DNA from: Aphanomyces cochlioides | Lineage: Eukaryota; Oomycota; Saprolegniomycetes; Saprolegniales; Verrucalvaceae | Length of the DNA: 64,000 nt | Reading direction: 5' to 3' | NCBI GenBank assembly: GCA_019828595.1 | Contig: JAHQRK010000036.1 | Coordinates: forward strand, 248,001-312,000 | In this document: one piece after another, positions 44,817-55,096 of the stretch | Numbering within the stretch: position 1 is the first letter of the stretch | Layout: each line of letters begins with the position of its first letter | Notes under the pieces: generated by a model | Told to the model about the DNA's origin: nothing | The model's input: only the letters and a program-made list of their open reading frames with translations | The model's database searches: none | Made by a program: the position numbers and the translations under genes

Positions 44817-46883
44817 CAGTCAAACCTTGGATGTGAAACACCTGTTGGTGGATAAGAAAATCATTCAAGTTAGCAGGTGTTTCGCTATGAGAGGTGTGAC
44901 AATTTTATTGACTTAGCCAACTATCAATAGTACCCTTTGGAGCCTTGGCTCGAGCGACACCAATTACGCGTGCCAATTCATGAATTGGAAGGTCGGCATC
45001 CTGATTATAGTGACGATTCCATGCTCTGAGGGTGTGCAGAGCAGTTGCAGCCTCCTTGAGCGTTGGGGAGGTGCCGTTTGTGTGGTCAAGTCGTCATCAC
45101 TCTCGTCGTCACTGACAACACTTGAGGCAGGGTTGATTATTTCGTCCTCCCAGTTGACAGGATCAGTTTCAAAGGCAGTGACTTCCTCATCCCAACATTC
45201 GACTTCGACACAAGAGCAGTCGCGAGAGCCTCAGCGTACGTCTCGTCATCCACATTCATTGATTGTATGCTCGATATTGCCGTGCTGTCTTTATAACTCG
45301 AACAGAGGTCTTCCCTCAATTCACTTCTTTCCTTGATTCAACAATTAGTCGTTGATACATCACACCACGCCAACTTCATCCAATCGAGAGCCATCTTAAT
45401 GTCAACTGACTTGACAAAATCCATGGGTAGTTCATTCATGGCTTCAACACGTTCGACGATGTAGTTTAGTAAATTGCTGCGGTATTTTACCTTGAAGTTT
45501 TTGATAATGCCGGCGTCTAATGGTTGCGTCTGGCACGTCGTGTTGGCAGGGAGAAATACCACCTTCACATGGGTCATCTTGTCGGCAGGAAAGATATGGC
45601 ACGGGGCGTTGTCCATTAGGAGTAATATTTGCCGATCTTGGGCTGCCATACGATCATTCAGCCAGAGCATGTATCGTGTAAAGATTGTTCCATTCATCCA
45701 AGCTTTTGAATTGGCATACCACTGCACACCCAACGGCAAAGACTTCTTGAACTGACGTGGCATAAAGAACTTGTGAACGGCAATTTTTCACCGGTGGCAG
45801 AAGTTGTCAAAAGAACAGAAACCCGCTCCTTTGCCTTCTTGCCGCCTTTGCATTGCTCAGACCTCAAAGCCATAGTTTTATTGGGCAATCCCCGCCAGAA
45901 AAGCCGGTTTCGTCGCAGTTGAAGACATTAGAAAGGTCGTAGCCATGAATAATTGTGTCGATAGATTGAGCCTAGTCATCCACCAATGCCATATCAACGG
46001 AGGAAGCTTCACCGGAAAGAGTCTTGAAGTCGATGTCATGGCGCTTGTGAAAGCCTTCAAGCCAACCGTTAGATGCCTTGAAGTCCTCCAATCCCAACGA
46101 CACGACAGCCTTTCTTGCCACGGTTTGGAGCATCGGTCCAGACACAGCAACAGTCTTTGTAGCACGCGCTTTGCAGAACCATTGGTACACGCGGTTGTCG
46201 AGCTCGAGGGGAAGACCAGCGAGACGGCATGGTCGTTTCGATTCGCGGTCAGCGTTCTCGCTGATCTTCCGCTCGATCTCTTCACGCGACTTTTTTACAC
46301 GAGTGACAAGGCTTTTGGAACACTTGAACTCGGCTGCAATTTTAGCGTATGGCACGTCTTCATCGATGCGCTGGAGTATGGCGCTTCTGTCTGCCAGCGG
46401 GAGCTCCACCATGTCACAATCAATACTGACCACACTGCAAAATTTATTGATTGGGACTCATTTTAAAGCAAAGTTGATATTGTGCTTTTGATACAAAATT
46501 GTGAGGAACGGTTTGAATCGACCGAGGTTTCGAATCGAGTCCGAATCGAACGGACTTCTCTGATTGGCTAGAATAAAAATTTAAAAATAGTCAGCCAATC
46601 AGAATCGATCAGCCACCTAACTCACGCAAAACACACACTGACACACACCACTTAAGTATGATGAAATCGATTTGAAAACGAATTCGCTTTTTGGTCAAAA
46701 CCACAAATTTGGATGAAAATGACAATATTACCGATGAATAAAAACATATCGTTTCATGTAGCAGGTTCAGTGTTTTTAATACCAGTGCCGATGCCATTGA
46801 AAATTGATCCGTGTGGATGAGATCGGCGTTCAAGATGTCAGGTGTTTCGCTATAAGAGGTGTTTCACATCCAAGGTTTGACTG
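44817..46883 (-). mobile_element. Tigger/pogo-type DNA transposon
   Basis: Terminal inverted repeats of at least 27 bp are identical at both ends (CAGTCAAACCTTGGATGTGA...) and are flanked by TA (44815-44816, 46884-46885). Subterminal copies of AGGTGTTTCGCTAT lie at both ends. Length is 2,067 bp. The encoded protein is CENP-B/pogo-like on the minus strand. Confidence 0.9.
45137..46433 (-). pseudogene. Tigger-like DDE transposase
   Basis: The ORF starts MVSIDCDMVELPLADRSAIL. An N-terminal helix-turn-helix (YAKIAAEFKCSKSLVTRVKK) is followed by a CENP-B-type second helix region (LDNRVYQWFCKARATKTVAV). The catalytic core has NVFNCDETGF, ILLLMDNAPCH and TQPLDAGIIKNFKVKYR (three Asp). Breaks: a TAG after MALVDD near 45972, a frame change near 45880, and a TGA after TTNC near 45338, after which the same frame continues with an acidic tail to 45137. 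Confidence 0.82.
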
Positions 46884-46890
46884 TATTATC

Positions 46891-49150
46891 TAGGGTGGAG
46901 GTTGACACGAGCTGGTGTTTTACACTTCCACGTGTTTTCACGTGTTTACACGTGCGTGCAAATGCCTCTTGGTTACACGGACACCGGATAACTATTGCGG
47001 ATGATCTTTCCGTTACACTTTTACCATAAACAGCCCTGCACAGACCGCCTCTTCATTGATATCTCTTCATTCTACCATTGTTGGGTTTGATGAAGAATAA
47101 AAAGCGCAGTGTAGTGTGCAACCACTATGATGAAGACAACTCTTCAGGTCGTGCTCGATGTGTCTGCAAGTATTGTGGCCATTCCTTTGTAGCAGACACA
47201 AACAAAATGAAACAGCACATTGTCGGCAATTGTAGGGAGGCATCCGACGCTGCCAAGAGTACGATGGATGACGTTGTACCTCGACTGGATGCAAAAGCCA
47301 TGAACGAGACTCACAAATTCTTGGGAAATGCCAAATGTCTAACCATACAAATGGATGGCTTGACAAATGTGAAACACGAGCCGATTATGAATTGGTTTGC
47401 TATTAACGAGGATCGAATCAGCCGTTTCATTACGATTGAGGCTGCATCAAGCACGAAAACCGGTGATGAATATGCATTAGCGATACAAGATTTCGTTCGT
47501 GAGTATATTCAACCTCATGTGCGAGATGGATGCAACCTCTTTTTGTGTACTGACAGTGCTGGAGCGTTGGCAAAGGCTCGAAGAATCATTAAATCTTCTC
47601 CAAATTCTAGTTTTGCTCTTGGTGGCTGCATGGCACACCAAACCAATTTGTTACTCAAACGTCTGATTGAATCAATTCCTTGGGCACATAAGATTGTTGA
47701 AAACGCTTCAGCTCTAGCATCGTTTACCAACAAGAGCACTGCATTTAGAAGTTCAATCATCAAAGATCTTCCAACTAGTTGCCATTCATTTTCAGTCTGG
47801 ACCCTACTCCGACTAGATGGTATTCTGTTGGTGTCTGTGTAAAGCAGCTTTTATGTATAGAGAGTGCTGTAAAGAACACTGTACGACGCGAAATTCGCAA
47901 AGCCACATATGCACACAGCAAACGCACGTAAAATTACTACCATTGTCAACAACCATGAGTTTTGGAGCCAACTAGAAGCTGTGGATTGTATTTTTGCCCC
48001 TTTCAATTTTGCTACAGGTTTGAGCGAAATAGATGATGCAACCTCAGGTGCTGTTTTGGCTACATGGATCTGGCTGCTTTCTCTTGTTGATTGTTCAAAT
48101 ATGCTGTCATTCTCTGAGAAGGAGGTGTTTCGCAACAAGTTGTTGAATCAAGTCCGAAAGTTTGGTGAAAATCATTTCATGATATCATTAATGCTAGACC
48201 CTCGCTTGCGTGGTATTGGATTGACCCCACTTGGCAAACGATTCACCACTGAATCAATTTTACGACTTGGAGATGACAGAGGCATCAATAGATCTGAGCT
48301 ATTGAAGGAGTTGACATCATTTCAACAAAAGACAGACATGTTTTGTTGTGAGTGGCAATGGTGTGCGATGATAAAATTCGCAATCCAACAGGTTTTTGGA
48401 AAGCTTACAATGACTGTGCAAATCTTCAAGACATTGCCATGTTAGTTCTCTCGTATGTTCCACATACCGCTTCTTGCGAAAGAAATTGGTCATGCCACAA
48501 GTTGATGCACACGTCATCGCGAAACAGGATGAGTATAAGCTCCGCGAGAATGATATCTCGTATCAAACAGGATCAACAAAAGCGAAATGTTATTTCTAGC
48601 ACATTAATGACAAAACAACTGCAAAAGCTGGTACAAGTCGAATCGAATTTGACTATGGACTTCCTGTTTGGTCCGATTGGACATGATGACAGTGGAGCCC
48701 GACGCGATTCACCGCTTCCAATCATTCAAAGTGAAGTGTCAGAAACTGTGATTGACATCTACGAGGAGGGCAGTACGTCACTTCAATTGCTTGATCTGTT
48801 GACTGAAAACGACGTTGTCACTGATGAATTTGTCTTGAACAGTGAATTCGACCTGAATCAAGATAGCATAGAAGAAGTGCCTGCATTTGACATGCCATTC
48901 AATTTGGATCTTTTCGATAAGAGCCCTTCGACGTCGAGCACAATCCAACAAGCAATGCAGTTGATGTTGCCCAGAGAATCTTCTTAGACTTGGTATGTGC
49001 CGTACTCTCGTCCGTGTCCAATGTTCATGACTACTTTAACTTGATTAATGTATACGTATCCATGTTCGTTCTTTCACACGTGTTCTAACACGTGTTGACA
49101 AGTGTTGATAGGTGAGTGTAAATGCCAAGGTGCCAATTTCCTCCACCCTA
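46891..49150 (+). mobile_element. hAT-type DNA transposon inserted at the Tigger edge
   Basis: Ends TAGGGTGGAGG / CCTCCACCCTA form an 11-bp inverted repeat. The 8-bp duplication GTATTATC (46883-46890) versus GTATTATA (49151-49158) includes the last base of the Tigger element and its TA. So the hAT copy inserted after Tigger, straddling its right end. Subterminal ACACGTGTT-like repeats lie at both ends. Length is 2,260 bp. Confidence 0.88.
47090..48987 (+). pseudogene. hAT transposase (BED finger plus DDE), broken
   Basis: An N-terminal BED finger (CVCKYCGHSFVADTNKMKQH) leads into the hAT core: IQMDGLTNVKHEPIMNWF, LCTDSAGALAKARRI and GCMAHQTNLLLKRL. The C-terminal dimerisation region has DIAMLVLSYVPHTASCERNW. 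Frame changes near 47800, 47930 and 48360 and stops break the gene. Confidence 0.82.
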
Positions 49151-49451
49151 GTATTATAACGACGGGGATTTGGAACTAACTGAAGACTTAATCCATCAAA
49201 TTGCGCACAGCAAAGAAGGGTTTGAAATAGAGACATTCGGACAGGTGAAATTCAACGTGGCAAAAAATCTGTTCGAAATGGAAATCAAGTGGCGAGGTCT
49301 TGAAGCCACTGAAAATTCGTGGGAGCCCTTGGAAAATTTGATGAACGACGTACCCGCTGCTCTGAAAAAACACCTCTCGAGCCACAAAAACAACAAGGCA
49401 GTGCAGGGTATGATTGCCAAAATGAACTGGCAAGATCTTTTGGAAGGGTAG
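49151..49451 (+). pseudogene. Chromodomain tail of Ty3 element 2
   Basis: DLELTEDLIHQIAHSKEGFE is followed by a chromodomain with EMEIKWRGLEATENSWEPLE and a C-terminal helix, ending with TAG at 49451. Such domains steer integration of chromoviruses to particular chromatin. Without the nested elements the frame joins EFHASRLKYYNDGDLELTED. Confidence 0.78.
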
Positions 49452-49629
49452 TGTTGACTCTTCGAGTCACCTTGAACCCATTGTCGATTACAATTTACGA
49501 CAAGACTTCAAAGGTTCGGATTCCTGAGTGATCTGAGTTGTTCTCTCTTGTTCGCAAACTCGTGCGCACGGCAAACGCGGTGATCTGTAGTTTGGTAGTT
49601 CATTCGTAAATTTTAATCCAAGACCAGAG

Positions 49630-50656
49630 TTGGTTAGAGGATTTGCGTTTCAAGCTCAGTCGGAGGCGCGACTGACAACTCCTGAAGAAGCCTTAAGATC
49701 AATACATTGCTTTGCCCGTCAGCATGGCTACGCTGTGGTTGTTCAACATACATTCTACAACAAAGACAAGCAATGTCGCCGATTGGAGCTTGCGGGTGAC
49801 CGGCACAGTGAAAAAAGACAACGATGCCCATGTCCTAACGCTAAACGTTTAAAGACTTCATCTCGTCGATGTGGATTCCCAATGGCTTTAAATTTTGTCC
49901 GAGTACTTGGGTCCTCTCAATGGAAAATTGGTTATCGTGGTCTAGAAACAACTCACAACCTTCCCCCAATGCCAACTCCCTTTTCCCACCTAGTACATCA
50001 TGGGCCGATCGTGATTCATTTGTTATTGGCGCAATTAAAACAGATGGTGAAATTGGAGTTCGAGCGGATCAAACTCTTGCACGACTTTTGGTTGAATGCC
50101 CAGCATTGAGCATCACTGCGAGAGACATCTATAACGAGCGTCAACGGAGTTAGCTAGTCGATTTGAATGGGCGCTCTCGCATTGATCATCATTTACACCT
50201 TTTAAACAGCGCTGAATAGACCAGTGCTTACCAAGACAATCATGGCCACATTACACATCTATTCTTTGCTTTTAATGAAAATCTAGAATATTTTCCAAAA
50301 ATTGCGCTGTCATAATCATGGATCGCACGTACAAGACGAATGGCTTTGGGATGTCTCTACTGAATATTATTTGCGTCTCTGGCTCAAGCACAACTTTGCA
50401 TTTAGCCCAAGCCTTCTTTCGAGGCGAAACTGAGGTGGATTATCAGTGGGCGATGTCTCAATTAAAGTAATTGCTGTCGTCCACGAACGTACCTGATCCA
50501 AGAGTATTCATCGTGGATCGTGATATAGTCCTCTTGAATGCACTTGAGAGTGTGTTTCCTCAAATTCCTGTGTTACTGTGCATTTGGCATATCATGAAAG
50601 ATGTTGAGAAGCATGCCCGACTGCACTCATTTCGCCAAGAGATCGATCCTGAATAG
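49630..50656 (+). pseudogene. MULE/FAR1-like transposase remnant
   Basis: The first block (ALRSIHCFARQHGYAVVVQH...CGFPMALNF) resembles a FAR1-type DNA-binding region. The second (FIVDRDIVLLNALESVFPQI, LLCIWHIMKDVEKHAR) is the MULE transposase core. The stretch between is degraded by stops. No terminal repeats were found. Confidence 0.65.
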
Positions 50657-50809
50657 TCCACCCCTCTAGCCCCACAGTGGCGAGACACAGCTCTTCACAG
50701 AGCTTTCTGTGAGTGTTGAAGGTTACCATTCAACCCTTAAAACATGGATCACATCGTCTACAATTGACTCCATACACGTCTGGTACACTGGTGGAGATCC
50801 AACTTACCT

Positions 50810-52030
50810 AGATATGAGAAGCGACAGCGGAAGCACGGTGGCTCAGTTTGGGGGCGGAAGCCCAGCAAACATCGCGATTTTTTGAAGGTTGCTACTACCG
50901 TCTCATCGAGCAATGCTTTTGTGACAACTCGATCTACGACGACAGTGACTTTGGACGTCGTTTTCGCATGTGCAGACAGCTCTTTGAAAGAATTTACAGT
51001 GTAGTACTGGCGATGGATGCAAGTTACTTAGAGCAACGTGCTAACAGTGCGAAAAAACTCGAAATTCATCCTCTGGTCAAGATTGTTGCTGCTCTCCGAA
51101 TACTTGCTTATGCTGCACCTGCTGATTCTCTTGATGAGAACTATGAAATGTCTGAAACCACGCTGTTAGACACGCGACGTCATTTTGCTGACGCTGTAAA
51201 TGCTTGCTTTAGAGACGAATATTTGCGAGAGCCAAACGAGAATGATATTGCCCGCTTACTTAGTATAAATGCAAATCGTGGATTTGTATCGTGGTTTGTT
51301 GAAATGCTATGTAGTATCGACTGTATGCATTGGGAATGGCAAAACTGTCCTGTCTACCTTGCTGGTCAATTTAATGGCAAAGACCATCGTTGTATTGGAG
51401 GCGTGTACTGAAGTAGACTTGTGGATTTGGCACGCAAGCTTTTGCTGGCCAGGATCGTTCAATGATATTAATATTCTCGACAGATCGCCATTTTTTATCG
51501 CACCTTGAATGGCCAAGCGCCAACAGTGTCGTTTGTTGTCCATGAGAATGAGTACAACATGGCTTACTGTCTTGCGGATGAAATTTACCCCGATTGGCTT
51601 GTGTTCCTCAAAACTATTCCGCCAACAAAAGAAAATTGTACTCAAGGACTCAAAACGCCTGCTGAAAGGACGTTAAGCGAGCTTTCGGGGTTCTCCAGGC
51701 TCGCTGGAGAATTATCAATTCATCATGCCGCTTCTGGAGGCGATCGGACATGACCAAGATCATGAGAGCATGTATCATTATGCATAACATGATTGTGGAG
51801 GACGAACGCATTGGTGTGAATGACCAAGAGTACTTGTGGGATGATGAAACTGCTCCAACTTTTCGAGTAACGAGACCACCTGAGCGCAGTGTCCATCATC
51901 AATATCACAGTGTAAACAGCACCATTGAAACAATGCGCCGTATTGAAAATCGTGCCTTGTACTTCCAACTTCGTGATGACATTGTTGAGCATATGTGGAA
52001 ACAGACCCTCTCAAATAAATATCCTCCAAA
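50810..52030 (+). pseudogene. PIF/Harbinger-type transposase remnant
   Basis: Blocks follow the plant/oomycete Harbinger order: KHGGSVWGRKPSKHRDF, FGRRFRMCRQLFERIYSVVL, CSIDCMHWEWQNCPVYLAGQ (first Asp), DLWIWHASFCWPGSFNDINI, KDVKRAFGVLQARWRIIN and TKIMRACIIMHNMIVEDER. At least four frame changes occur. No TIRs could be assigned. Confidence 0.75.
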
Positions 52031-52039
52031 AAACATATC

Positions 52040-53704
52040 TACCGTATTTCCCGTAAGGTTGTCACCACGAATGATTTTCGAAAATGGTGACAAGTCCAAA
52101 GGAAATCAGAAATCAAAGTGTGGTACATTTGAAATTAGACTTATTTACCAATCATATTATTATCATGAACACCTCGCTGTCGTATGTCGACTTAACGAGT
52201 GGCTGACTCCAGTTTGGGAGAATGAAAACCTTCAACGCTCATTTGGGTCCAGGTTTGCCGACTGCAACGCATGAACACGACAAATTTATGGCCCTGGTAT
52301 CAAATTGAGCCATTGCATTTCTTCCAATAAGATCTGACTGGTGACAACTCAAGGGGAACTCCGAAAAATTTCATCAGAATATATTGTAATGTATATTGAC
52401 TTGTCATCGGAAATCGTATCTCGGTGGAGATATTCCATCTTTTTAACCAATGATTTCGTTCTATCTACTTTACCTTGTGTCAATTGGATAATAGTGACCG
52501 CGCTGGTGCTTTCGTCGAGCGATGACCATTTGAAGTGAATATCGTGAGCCGATAGAACTAAGGTCAACACAATAGAGGCTACATCCACCAAGACGTTTAT
52601 ATTTAATGAAAGGATATCATTTTGTGTTTTCAGCGACTCAAACACAGCGACTCTTCGTCAAATTACTATGCTATCGCGTGGTTCACACGTTCCATGCCAT
52701 GTGACAAAATCACCACTTCGTCGATTTTCGTTCCCCATGTTATGGTATCACGTTCTGCATGTATAGTCTTGAAGCATATTTTCATACCACGAGCTCAATT
52801 CCATGTTAAAAAGTTAATTATCTTATCCTAAGACTTATATATCTAGAGACATTGTTTCGTCTTTCTCGATGGATCATATCCGCATTTCCCTCACATGCTT
52901 TTTATCATCATAGTGTAGCTGGTGTGGATCCTAGAATCACTTAATAAATCATCGTTGCTCTACAAGTTTCACGCCTGGGTCAATAATTCATGAACGTTGA
53001 GTGATTATATAAAAAATTGTAGCACTTTTCCACACGTGCTTCCTCCCAAGAATTTAGACATAAATGCTTCTCCTTGTAGTTACTCTCTAAGTAGTAGATT
53101 GACTCTGCAATGAGCTTTATGTCCTCTTTGGAGTCAATGTTGTCAGCTTACTCATATTCACTATTTCTTCATGCTTTGATTGGCTCTGTCCATCGTATCT
53201 CGACCGAAATACGATTTGCCACGTATTTTGTGAAAATCGAAAAATAAAATTACGACATACTAAAATCAATATAATTAAAATCGAATGCCTAAATATAATT
53301 TTTGGGGAAATGGAATTTGTATCTCGAAAAAGATATGATGACCTAATCTTACCCAATACAAAGATATGAATTACGGTTTTTGTCTTTTTCACCCAAATTT
53401 GTATTATTACCAAAATCGAATTCTATTCCAAATCGATTCGATCATACTGAAGTCAAGTATAAATGGAAAGTATGGCAAACGTCCCAAATTAAGTACACGT
53501 GTGTCTGGGTGTGTTTTGTGTAACAACTGATTGGCTGAGCGATTTGCAGATCGATTTGAAAAATCGATACATTTCGGACCCCCCCTCACAATTTCGAATG
53601 AAATAGACAATACTATAAATTTGTATAAGTCATTTAAATAATTATATCAGTGGTGACAACTCAATGGGAAAAATAGTGGTGACAACCTTACATGAAATAC
53701 GGTA
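52040..53704. mobile_element. Non-autonomous TIR element, unclassified
   Basis: Inverted ends TACCGTATTTCCCGTAAGGT... and, at the right end, TACCGTATTTCATGTAAGGT... match at 27 of 29 positions (52040-52068, 53676-53704). If TA is the target, the element is 52042-53702. A GGTGACAACTCAA motif recurs inside at about 52340 and 53651. No transposase was recognised in the interior, which is AT-rich. Confidence 0.6.
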
Positions 53705-53854
53705 TATTTTATCGAAAAATAAAAAAATTTCTTGACATTGTTCAAGAAATACACCTTTGCCCAATCAAGTTGAACACTTTTTGCCATCAATGTGGAAAGA
53801 AACAAAATAGAAAACGCTGATTTTATTCAAGAATACAAAACGCAACTTTTGCCA

Positions 53855-54163
53855 TCAATGTGACCTGGTCACGAGCCATATTGCATGTCCTCCAATGCCT
53901 GCTATGTTTCTTTGGCAAAACAGAGCCTCTGCTACGACGACAGGCAGAGTAATTGAAGCCATGGTATTTCTGGCTGCCTCTTCGAGCAAACTCTTGCGTG
54001 CTTGGAGGTAGGCGACGAAGTCACGGCGATCGAACATGTGCTCAGTGCGCAGCGCTAAGAAGCGCTTGATGGCAGACTTCAAGTCGCTAAAACAACCATC
54101 AATCGGGTTTAGCATTGGCGAATACGGGCCAAGGCGAAATAAACGCATCCAAGAGCGTCGCAA
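53855..54163 (-). pseudogene. Tc1/mariner transposase C-terminal fragment
   Basis: LGPYSPMLNPIDGCFSDLKS matches the DDE_3 region around the third acidic residue of IS630/Tc1/mariner transposases. The first two acidic motifs are absent, so the fragment is inactive. Confidence 0.7.
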
Positions 54164-54222
54164 TTGTGAAATGAACTATCACTTCACCATTGGGAGGCTC
54201 AAGGATGCCAACTCAGATCGAG

Positions 54223-54397
54223 CACAAAAGATGCGCGCGAAGACAAGGCGCCAATCTGTTTTGGTCCAGTGGAATAAGTTAATTGAACTCAACGGCTTCT
54301 GGCAGTTGCCACGGTTGTCGAATGAAATGCACCCAGTCCACTGGACTGAACGTTCTTGGCCCTTATTGGCGCCTTGTCTTCGCGCGCATCTTTTGTG
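54223..54397. repeat. Perfect 32-bp inverted repeat (hairpin)
   Basis: Arms 54223-54254 and 54366-54397 are exact reverse complements (CACAAAAGATGCGCGCGAAG... and its partner) around a 111-bp loop. They could form a stem in DNA or RNA. Confidence 0.85.
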
Positions 54398-54524
54398 TTC
54401 ACATTGGTGGAAAAGGATTTCACATTGAAGGCAAAATTCTGACTGAAATTGACTCTGAAATCCGATATTTTTTATCTGCTCCACATTGATGGCAAAAAGT
54501 GTTCAACTTGATCGGGCAAAGGTG

Positions 54525-55096
54525 TAGATATATACCCTTACCTGGGGGTTTAGGAAATTGCCATGAAACCCTGCATAAATAATACGAGCTCAAATCAATA
54601 TAAAGAGGTCAATTGGAATTGACATTTAGATTCAAGCAAACTGCGTGCCAGTGGACATCAAAGCTGCTGAATGCAGCGTGGATGGATCACAAGATATAAA
54701 GAGTCAATTCGTCTACTCCCATCAAGTTTCAAATGCACATGCCCCGACCCACACACTCATACCAAGTTGCGTCATAGCATGCTATCGATTTGGAAGACAA
54801 GGGACGTCGAATATTCTCGTCACAGTCAGCAACATGTCAGCCACTAGACCCAGTCAAAGTGATGCAGTATGAGCATTGTGTCATGTCCACATAGTCAATT
54901 GAATGCAGTAGTCCATTGAATGAACTACATGTAATCATAAAGGATTTGAGATGATAATCGTGTTAAAGCTTCATCAAACAGTCAAAACAAATCATCAATC
55001 ATGTATTACTCACTTTAATCTTGTTGTTGCTACAGCTCACAAACATGACAAATATAGTTGCATAATTCGATGCTAGATCACACAGCATGACTTCAT
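54525..55096. other. No supported gene
   Basis: Spacer between the short mariner-type element and Crypton D. No domain-bearing ORF. Confidence 0.4.

Larger units (their letters stand above)
41819..49451 (+). mobile_element. Chromodomain Ty3/gypsy remnant (element 2), interrupted by other transposons
   Basis: Degenerate pol on the plus strand. Protease end (ILLSRDILRTLGFDQQEFL, 41819-42091). RT pieces (VKVRLKPEARPVKCKARRYP-like start, FFTMDFLKA, WLDYVLGYA where the catalytic DD is DY). RNase H (CVFTDASDQRWGAAITQ, YSDHRNLRYIFNP). Integrase zinc region and core (GHAGASGHQGL, CLHCV, YCPWSNGTVEVVN). A chromodomain ends at 49451. Gag and LTRs were not found. Many frameshifts are present. Tigger and hAT elements (44817-49150) sit between the integrase tail (EFHASRLKY) and the chromodomain. 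Confidence 0.8.
53752..54524. mobile_element. Short Tc1/mariner-type element with long TIRs
   Basis: Inverted repeats of about 43 bp (CACCTTTGCCCAATCAAGTT... versus its near-perfect partner) are flanked by TA on both sides (53750-53751, 54525-54526). The element is 773 bp and keeps only the transposase C-terminal end. It also contains a separate perfect inverted repeat at 54223-54397. Confidence 0.82.
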
